64,000 nt of DNA from Brugia malayi (lineage: Eukaryota; Nematoda; Chromadorea; Rhabditida; Onchocercidae). The notes beneath the pieces are model-generated. The model searched no databases. It was not told where the DNA came from and saw nothing but the letters and a program-made list of their open reading frames with translations. Numbering within the stretch: the stretch's first letter is position 1; every line of letters starts with the position of its first letter. Made by a program: the position numbers and the translations under genes. The DNA lies in assembly GCF_000002995.4 (NCBI RefSeq), contig NW_025062476.1:9112501-9176500 (forward strand), written 5' to 3'. Positions 51,401-61,500 of this stretch are shown here, one piece after another.

Positions 51401-54400
51401 GCTTGCTTAATTAGTTAGTTAACTGAGAACCTCTAACAGCAAATTCTTTAAAACATGGATTCGCTCATGTATAAGTAACAAGTGTTATTTTAAAATAATT
51501 CTCATTTCTAATGAAACTTTCTGAGAATTAACCGATAAAAAATTGAATAACCTCTCAGTATTCTTCAGAAAAATGAGTGTTTTTATTCAATGACATGACA
51601 GCTGTTTTAGATTAGTTTGATTCCGAAAGAAGATCGTTCTAGAAAGGTTTAAATTATTGAAGCTTGAATTTCTAATGAAAAGTAATTTTCAAACTTAATT
51701 ATAATAGATGGTTGCATCAATGTTCACTGTGAATTCTATGCTATCTGCGTGTCGGATGAAGCTGGCGGTGGTTCTTGCCAATGTCCAAATCAATGCGCTT
51801 ATGATGATTCTGGTTTTCTATTGGCATTTTTAATATACTATAGGAGAAGATGAATTTGGAAATACTGTAAAAGAACCAGAATGAAAACACGTAACCTTAG
51901 TCTGACTTTCTATAATAAGTACTTAATCTGGTCGGATCTTTCTGATACAGATTTTCAGGAATAGTGTGCGCAACAGATGGTGTCACATATCGCTCAGAAT
52001 GTCACATGCGCCAAGCTGCATGCCAGCAACAAAAATTCATAGTCATTGCTTTTCGGGGTCCTTGTGATAGTTGTTCGAACATCGCTTGTCTTGATGAACA
52101 ACAATGTGATGAAAGCATTTGCTCTTGTCCAAGCAGCTGTCCGAATGCTACCGAAAATAGTATGGTATGATTAAGTCTTAAGTTTTCACTAGTTTAAAAT
52201 ACCGAAATCATAGTAACGTGACATCCAATTATGTTTAAATAATTCCACCCATATTCTTCACAAATGAAATAAAGGTACTAAAAACTATTTGTAAAATTCT
52301 TTGGCTGAATGTGATGCTCAATGCCTTGTTAATTGATTTTAAAGAGAATGAAATAATTTTTAGATATACAAATATGATCAAAATTTTAAGATATATTTAA
52401 TGGAAAATTTCTGAAGGTGTGTGGGGCTGATGGAATGCTTTATCCATCGAAATGTCATTTGAAGATGGCAATCTGTCACAGTGGTTCTGAAATATCCCTC
52501 CAGAATCTCAACAATTGTAAACAGGCATTACGTAAAATTGGTTCGTCCGTTTTCCTTTTTTAATTAAATTTTTGCTTGTATGTAATACATCAAGTAAAGA
52601 CAATAATATTGATGAAATAATTTAAATGAAATTCCTGCTGTGAAATCTTGGAGAGTATATCATTACAAGAATAGCGGCTGTTTTTAAATTTGACACATGG
52701 ACTTAAAATAATCAGTGTTACACTCCCGGCAAAGGCGTTTGCAACATTTCTACATTAGCTTACATCATAATACATTGATCTGATTGTATTCGATTACAAG
52801 CTGAATGATTAATCCTTTGAATGAAGTTTAACAGGAATAATTGATAACATATGCGATGTGTTGGTGATATTATTGGTAATAGCATCTTTACTTTTCTAAT
52901 CTCTTTTAATTTGTAAAAGTTCTTTTTTTTCCTATTTTTCCATCTATCTCTTTCTGTCTTTCACTTTTGTTGACTTTTTGAGTTTATTTTGATACAAAAA
53001 TAACTGGCAATCTTCATGGTAAAATGATTATGCTGTTATATGGTGATTTATAGATAGATATGTGTCCGTCACGTTATTTCAGAGCAATTTCTCAGAGTTT
53101 GCAGACAAATCTTCAATGCTTTACTAAAAATAGTTCTTGCTAAAGTGACTTCATAACTTATTTCGAATAATAGCTGTAAGATTTAACAGGAATAGTAATG
53201 AGTCATGATGAGTCAGTATAACATCCCAACGAAAGGTGTGCATTGCTGTCTAATGTCCATTATGTTCAATGCTAATGTTTGATATGTTCTAATATGGCAT
53301 GTAAAAGGGCGCTCATTGATTCTAGTCTTGGCTTCAGCGCTTCAAAATGAAACGTTTTTAATATTAAAAAAAAAAAAAAAAAAAATGAAATTTTTGAGGT
53401 GGTGGATAGCGATTCGACTAATTTAATTTAATGTATTGTCCTACTACAGTAATTTATGATCAAATAAAGGGATGTTTACAAACTCTAGCTGATAATTTTA
53501 AGCCAAAACTAATAGTAATGAAGTTAACTTCAAGTCATTGGTCTTCCTTTTGGCCTTCCTTTCTTCTAGGTTTTCATTTCTCTTTCTCTTTTATTTTTCT
53601 TTTCAGATGCTAGCTGTCAAGCCAAGTGATCTGCTAAAAAATTTCCATAATGTAGCTCCTTCGCACAGTGTGATTGTTTAGGTGAATTTTTGGCGATAAG
53701 TAGAAGCGACCAACAAACCTGTTGCTTCTGAAAAATTTGTGCAGTGCTTACCTAGAATTATCTCTTCGATGTATGCGTTGTAATTTCAATTGTCCCGCTA
53801 GAAATGATATGGGAGCCATTTGTGGCTTTTGTAGCTATGGAGAAGCCTATAATTGGACATGCTTCATAGATTTGGCGTCCTGTAAATAGCAAGAACCTAT
53901 TTATCAAATGACACAGACACATCTTTGCATTATTACGGTAGCAGTAATACTGCCATGATTATTTCTGAAGTAAAATGTTGAATTAAAAGGAAAATTGTTG
54001 GGGAAAAGCAAATGATTCAAAAAAACCATCGTCAACATATTCTTCAACTCATTAACGTGACTCTTAAAATTTCATCACTCTTTTGTAGATTTCTTTAAAC
54101 ATTTATATCTCTAAGATCTTATAGCAACTTCCTACAAGCAAATTAACATCATTGTGAAATTTCGTCTTCACACATTTTTTCTGTATTTTTTGCAAATGTG
54201 CATTTCAACCGCCAGAAATACAATATGAAAATGCAATATAGATAGTATTGAATTAAGAAATGTCTTCAAGATATACTTTTAGCTTCTTCAATTGTTAATA
54301 TGAAACTGATTAGAACTGCTGGAGTCTAATTACTATTAAGTTAGCGTTGTTTTACAATTCAAGATCTAGGAAGAACAGTTGTCGGGGAAGAGAAAAGAAA

Positions 54401-55547
54401 GTGAAAAATTGATGTGCAAAAGTTTATGGTTCGTTTGAGCTCAGACTGCATAATTTTGCAGATGAATGCAGCTGCAACCGCGTTGGATCTTACAGTAACA
54501 TATGTGATCAGCATGGACAATGTCGATGCCTTCCAGGTGTTAGTGGGAAGAAATGCGATCATTGCGCATCAGGCTTCTGGGGACTGCATCTGATAGCGAA
54601 AGGTGCATTAGGATGTCAACGTAAGCTATTTTCTGTTCACGAAGGATATTTTTATTAAAACTTCATTCTATTCATTTCATCTTGCAGCATGCGGGTGTTC
54701 GGTATTTGGTTCTTCACGCTTTGACTGTGAGCAGTCTTCTGGTCGTTGTCAATGTAAATCGGATTCATATGGTATAAAATGTGACGCTTGTGATCCAGAT
54801 TCTATTTTAACTTCAAGTGGCTGTTTGAAAAAAACAGAATTCCACGCTCCAAAGTAAGATAGCTTTTAGCAGCTGCAAATCTTTTTTTTCGACTTCAACT
54901 GGATAAAAATTTGAATAATTGATGCTTTATGTTTTATTAATCTCAGCGAAGTAAATTTCTGTTTTTATGAACTTTCAGATGACCTTTTTGTTTACTTATC
55001 AATAATAAGATACGAGGAAGATAACTGATAAATGGACCATCTTTTTAGTGACTATAATTTTAACAAAATATAAATGTTTGACTAATAGGAATAATAACAG
55101 ATATAATGAAGTAGTGAGTATATAATCTACAATCAAAACTGTAATACAGCAATTAATGACTGATTATGTAGAGTAATTTGAAAATTATGATGAACTAAGA
55201 TAGGAATTATAATTTAAGAGACTGCAGTGAACTAAGGTGTCATCATGGAGCTGTGTGCGTGATTACTTCATCGGGAATGCCGATTTGTAAATGTTCTAAG
55301 CAATGTTCACTGGACCACCTTGGAATAATAGCCGAAATGACTATTTGTGGATCCGATGGTAACACTTATGATAATATCTGTGAATTGCAACAGTTTGCAT
55401 GCTTACATCAACTGGATTTGGTCCCTTCGACACTTGGAATTTGTTCACAAGGTGTCCCTTACTGTATCTATAATATATTTATATAAACTGTTGTCTAAAA
55501 GTTGTCGATTGGTTATCTCAACTTACAATAATGATAATAGCTACGGC

Positions 55548-55594
<47 letters not shown>

Positions 55595-58500
55595 AGTACT
55601 TTTTAGATCTATGTGATAATGATAGCGAATTATTAGTGTAAGTGATAATAAGTAAGTACTGTAAATGACAGCATGCTAAACAAAAAACTTACAGGAATCA
55701 TGCAAGGGATAAGAGTTACTGACCATTAATTTAAGTTTTCAGTGTGTCATATTTAAGATAGCAGAGAATCTTATTAGTTTTAATACTCCATTTTGCTAAA
55801 TTGAAGGATATATTTCAGATGGTAATAATGAGATGCAACGCCGTCGAGAACGTAAATTAGATACAACACCAATTTTGGGAAATCTATGCGTAGATGATAC
55901 TGACTGTCACGTTTTTAATACATATTGCGGTCAAGTGAATTTCTTAGAACTGAAGAACTGTAAGTGTAAGGAAGGATTCTTTCCGTCTAAGGATATGACG
56001 CAATGTATACAAGGTAAGAGGGCCTTTTTCACTCTGCTTCCTGATATTAATTAGTGTTTTCAAAATAAACTTTGATAAGTCTGTTTTATTTTGAAAAGGT
56101 AATATGAAGCAGGAGCTAAAATTTCTACTGTCTTCATTAGTGCTATCATTTTCATTTTATTACACTTTAATGATCTTTCCGTTTTTCAGTTTTCCAATCC
56201 GAAATTCGGAATTAATCCTAAAACTTGATGAAACAATATCTTAATTTACTACTCTTCCTTCGACAAACAAAATTAATGTTAAAATCATTGTACAATAATT
56301 CATAGGGCAAATATTAAATCATTGTTAGTTCTCTGAAATATTTTCTGGGTTGTAATTGTTTTAAAAAATAAGTGTTAAGTCCAGAGATCGAGATTTTCCA
56401 GAAATAATATTTGGAAAGAGAATGACACTATTTTTATAACACTTAGGCAATTTGTATTATAGAAAAGAATAATAGTAACACGAATTCATGGTTACTGGAT
56501 GGATCTTCTGGAATGCAAATTATAATTAGGAAATCGTTGAATCACCTTTTTTCAATTCAAATGCAGGTGTGTGTTGTTTTTGAGGGATCACTCATTTGAA
56601 ATTTATTAATGGTTAAGTAGAGTTGAGGGTTGTTTGCAAGAAAGTACGCATTATAAGTGCCTTTTTCAGTGTTGTAAGAAAATGTTTGATCTGTTATTGA
56701 TTTTAAAAAGATTAAATCCTTGAATAGTTAAAGTTCATGAAAGAATCCTTGAGCACTGTGTTGCAGTTCAGCAGATTTAGTATAAAACCTTTTCTGAATT
56801 CGTCTTCTAACTTCAACAATCTAATTAATCAACAGGTTCAAACGTACAACACTTCGGGAGTGCTGCTATACAGTGGTTTGAATAAAATGAATGATTTCAT
56901 CCTTTTGTTATTGTCAAATTTTAAACTTATATTCAGGTATTTTTTGGTTTTAATTAACAAAGACTTTTTAGTGATATGCTTTTTTGATGGTGTATACAAC
57001 ACCAAAAACACAAGTTTTCGTTTTGTATTCGAAACATTTCCACGTTATATGGTATTTAGATTCCACTCGAGTTAGCTACGTTTTATATTTGTCTTATGTT
57101 TACTGATGAACACAACTAACACTGAAATGTTTAAGTACAAGAGTACATTTTATTTGTTTTGATGAAGGGAAAAGTCTTACCCTGAAAATATCAATCGACA
57201 AGTTTCAATTGCTGCAATAATTTATAATTGGATGATATATTGGAGATTTTGTGGTCAAACAACCACTCTTTGTTACCATTATAATTTTTTATTGGTTAAT
57301 CATCTGTCTATGTACAAGCCGTTAATCATCTGTCTATGTACAAGCCATCATCTGTCTATGTACAAGCCATCATCTGTCTATGTACAAGCCGCATCTGTCT
57401 ATGTACAAAACGTATGCTTATTAGCATATTGATATTTATTTCAGTTTCTCTCTGAGTAATGAAATATTTGTCATGGAATGGAAATCATTATTGGACATAA
57501 ATCGCTCATACATAGTTACACTTACTTTCTCGCATAATCAAATTTCTTTGATTGTTGATGACTTCGCTCCAGTAGTTTTCAAACTGCCACCTGCGGTCAT
57601 CAGTCACCCACTTAAATTTGATACACCAGTATATCTGGGATACACACCGGTGCTGCTTCTCCGGTATGACTCATTAAATACAACTACTTGGTAAAACAAA
57701 CCAATTTTCCAAAATCAAAAAGCATTTATTTTATAAATATCCTGTATGCTTCTCAGAAATTTTGTTAGATGAATTTTTTGTCGAGCAAGTTCTAAGGAAA
57801 AAGCGAGAAATTTAAAATTGGCAATTTCCTACACATTTTTCAATTCTTGGATTGGTTTTTTTTATGTGCCATACGTTTGGTTGCAGAAAATTTTTACTAT
57901 AAATCTTAAATTACAGCTCGCATTCAATGCAAACGGCATTAAACAATTTTACGGGTTGTTTGTCGAATATTTTTATTAATGGGCGCGAAATATCGACAAC
58001 AGACATAAGATTTTTGGGCGATATCGGTAAGATTGCTATATTAGACTGGGTTGCAACAAAGTTGTATAGGGAAAGAGGAAATTGAAGAGAATTCACATAA
58101 ATTGTATTCATCGAAATCTTATTCACTATGTCATTTTCACCTCGTACAGTAACATTTTCTTCTATTGAATACTATTAAACTGGTCTGAATAAATAGAGTG
58201 TATATTCGTGGTGTAACAATTTTGAATATGGTATCTCAAAATGATACCAAAGAATCAAACAATCCGAGGGCGTATTGTGGGAGGTGCTGAAGCTAGAATA
58301 TTAGAATATATTATTGCACGGTAACATTATTTTGGATATAATAACTGCTGAGTCACTATATGAAGTCTTTGTGCTCGCACAGAACTTGTATGCTTCGAGA
58401 TTTCTCGAAATAATAGCTTCTGATTATTTGTTTTGCCAAATTGAGACTCCCATTCAGTATGACGTAATAAATCAATGTGGAAGTTTCGTTGTAATGATAT

Positions 58501-61500
58501 ATGACATGTTAAGATGTAAATCACCTTGCATAAGAAGGGATTAATTTTTGACTTTCTTGTTTTCAGAAACTTTCTTTCAGCTCATTGCTCACAAAATATA
58601 TGTGTAAAAAGTTGCTTGAATGGTAATTCATGCCTGTTGGATGCGACAACTGATGATAAACCGTTATGTCAATGTATTCAACATTTTAATGGTTCTGTTC
58701 ATTGACGATTTTCTTTGACTGATCCTGACATTACTTTTTTTAATTAGTAAATCTTAAACAAACTTCCCTCTCTCTTCACTAGCAACTGAAAACGCATAAA
58801 TTTTGTTACAAAAAGTATTAGTGACAATGCAAATGTGCATTGCTTTATTGCAAGCACTTAAATTCCTAATATGCTTTGCAGCAATTTGATAAAATAAAAT
58901 GTCTCCACTAATCGACCATTTTTGTTAGTAATATTTATCTTTTGCATGGATGGTTTTTTGTGATGAAAAGATTCATCAAGGTAAAAGAGTTGAAAATATT
59001 TGATTGAAATCGTATATTCTTCCCTTCCCTGACTTCCAAGCATCAACATAATCAGTTCATCCTGTCCTCAAATTTCCATCAAGAATTAAAATTTTAACTC
59101 TAAGAATTGCAGGCCAACTTTGTGAGCAGCAAATATGTAGAAGTAGTGAAATCTGTGGCGACAATTCATCTAATACCAAGATGATGAGTGAAGAACAATT
59201 AAGTTTGTTTAATTATTAAACCATTCAGAAGTGAAAATTTACAAGAAGTCCCAACGTTAATTCAGTGGCACGAAAACATGCAGAACAATACTATTGCATG
59301 ATAACATTAATTTAGGATATGATAACTAATAACTTTCTGTTCGTATAGAATTTGTAATATTCGAGATTTCTTGGAATAACAACTCTTGGTTACAGATTAA
59401 AAAATTAAAAATTGATTTGTGATCAATTAGTTTGAGTTTTGTTGCAGATATGAAGTTGAACCACGCAGTTCCATTGTTTGCTGGTGATGGTTTTCTAAGC
59501 GAGAAGTTAGTGATGGATGTGAAAGAAAAGCTAGAAATAGAAATATGGTTAAAAGCAATGAATCCAGATGGCCTGGTATTTTATTGGACTAATTTAGACG
59601 CTACCACAAGGCAATATACGGACGGCTATTTTATAGCATTAGTGTTGATCTTTTCAAAGCCCCACTTCTTCTGGAATTTTGGCTCTGGGATCATTTATAG
59701 CAGGTTCATCAATATTTTATTCCTGATCACAATTAACTTTCAAAGAGCGCTCTTATAAATTTCAAATGTGCAAGGAATTATCAACCAAGTTGCATGTTAA
59801 GTTCGAAGATACCTAAGTGTCAGGATGTTCGGCATTCTTGTTAAATTGCATTTAGTTCAGAGAGCTAGAAGAAACTCTCTAGCGAGTTTCATCCTTGCTC
59901 CTTGATTCTTATAACAGAACACTTTTGATGAAATCGATAGATGAGTATCATTAAATTTGACTTATTCCAATCATTAGTTTATTCTCTGAAGGACTGATTT
60001 TGTCATGAAATTAAGCTGTCATTCTGTAAAATTGAGTAGCTGTGTCATTATCGGTTAATATAACCCGGTGAGTTTTAGTAGGATTATTTGTCTTCTCGAT
60101 TATTACTTTTGGCATTATTGAAGGAGTCATCTAAAAAGAATTGATAAGAAACGAAAAGAAGTAAAGGCAGAACATCATCCAGTGACTTCACTATTTAAAT
60201 AAAATATTACTGGACTATTGTTTTTGATTTAATATACTTTTTAGTATATTTATTATTTTTTAATAAATATTATATTATTTAATATATGTCGATCATTGAA
60301 ACAGATTTACTAAATATTTAGATAGCTGAATATTGAGAATCGGCACTATGGTAATGATGTTTAGTTAGGTTTTATTTCACTAATTCACTTTTAAGTCGAA
60401 TTTCATAGCTATCTCTTTCAAACTTATTTCGATAGTTTTAATGTTGCTTAGGTCCACTGCATCAGTTTTGAACGATCAATTCCACTCCATCCACTTTGAA
60501 AAATATTTCCGTAGTGGTTCGCTTCAAGTTAATGATGAGCAGTCTGATACCCGGATTTCTCAGGTTGTTTACTGGTGTTTATATTTTTTTTTTAAAAATG
60601 ATGAGTTTTGAATCTAAGAATTGAATTATGAAAAAAATCGTTCTTCAAAACTAAAAATGAAGTTTTGGAAAATCTGGGTAGTAACAAATTTGCATAGAGT
60701 TTTCGATCAATTTTATTACGACTCATTTCAGATATTCGGTACAGATTTTCTCTTAGATCCACATATGAAAATATGCTTTGTTAGACGCCAAAAAATTTAA
60801 TTCTCGAATTTGGGATCTTTAAGACTTACCAAGATTTCATATACTGTAACTTAGGTATTATTATTAAAAAAAATAATTGATAGATTGGCTATTCACCAAA
60901 CAGTACAGTGATTTTCATCGGCGGTGTTCCAAACAAAACGATCCTACCAAGCGCGGTACCAGAACTTGGGATACCATTTCGAGGTGCAATACAACGACTG
61001 ACTATTAATGGACATAGATTTTCTGAACTTTTCAAGGTATGTTGTGTAGCGCATATGTGATATTTTCGGACAAGGTTAAATTCTATTATTTCTTGTCAAG
61101 TTGATACAATGATATCGCTTTTTGTTCCAAATGAAATTACCTTAAATGAAATGAAAGATAACAGACAAGCCCTATTAGTAGTTGAAATAATTATATTGAC
61201 TATTTTTGGCTTACTTTACAATTTTTTGAGCATAATGCCACACCCGTTCATTTCAAAAATTACCGAAACATAGCAAAAAAATCTTCAATCAGTGATTTCT
61301 CTGTTAGCATCTTTTTACTGTTCAATTTTTAGTTTTAAACCTTTCATGGGCCTCATGCAATTTTAATTAATTCTTGTAGTCTAAAAATCAATCAACAGCT
61401 AATGTTCAAATTTTATGTTCACGAAATGTTTGAAAATCCAAATTAAAATCTAACTTATTGTTTCACGGAAACGAAAACTAGACGTTTTGTTCGGCTACTA

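Larger units (their letters stand above)
46847..52540 (+). other. agr-1: Agrin array of seven Kazal/follistatin modules
   Basis: Exons 5-15, residues about 152-663. Each module shows the follistatin-Kazal cysteine pattern, for example C-x5-C-GPGEQC in module 2, ATDGNTYENEC in module 3 (split over exons 8/9), INGKTYDNEC in module 4 and ASDGITYANEC in module 5. Modules 3, 4, 6 and 7 are each split by an internal intron; modules 2 and 5 are single exons. Module 4 has Ser-Ile-Asn where the usual Gly-Ser-Asp precedes GKTY. Exons 9 (GAG), 12 (AAG) and 15 (AAG) use unusual acceptors that are required to keep the module intact. Confidence 0.9.

Noticed and set aside
57232..57432. Plus-strand frame covering the tandem repeat
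   Set aside because: It is the translation of the 22-base repeat array in an intron.
60225..60285. Two small AT-only stem-loops
   Set aside because: Short AT-rich inverted repeats of this size are expected by chance at this composition.
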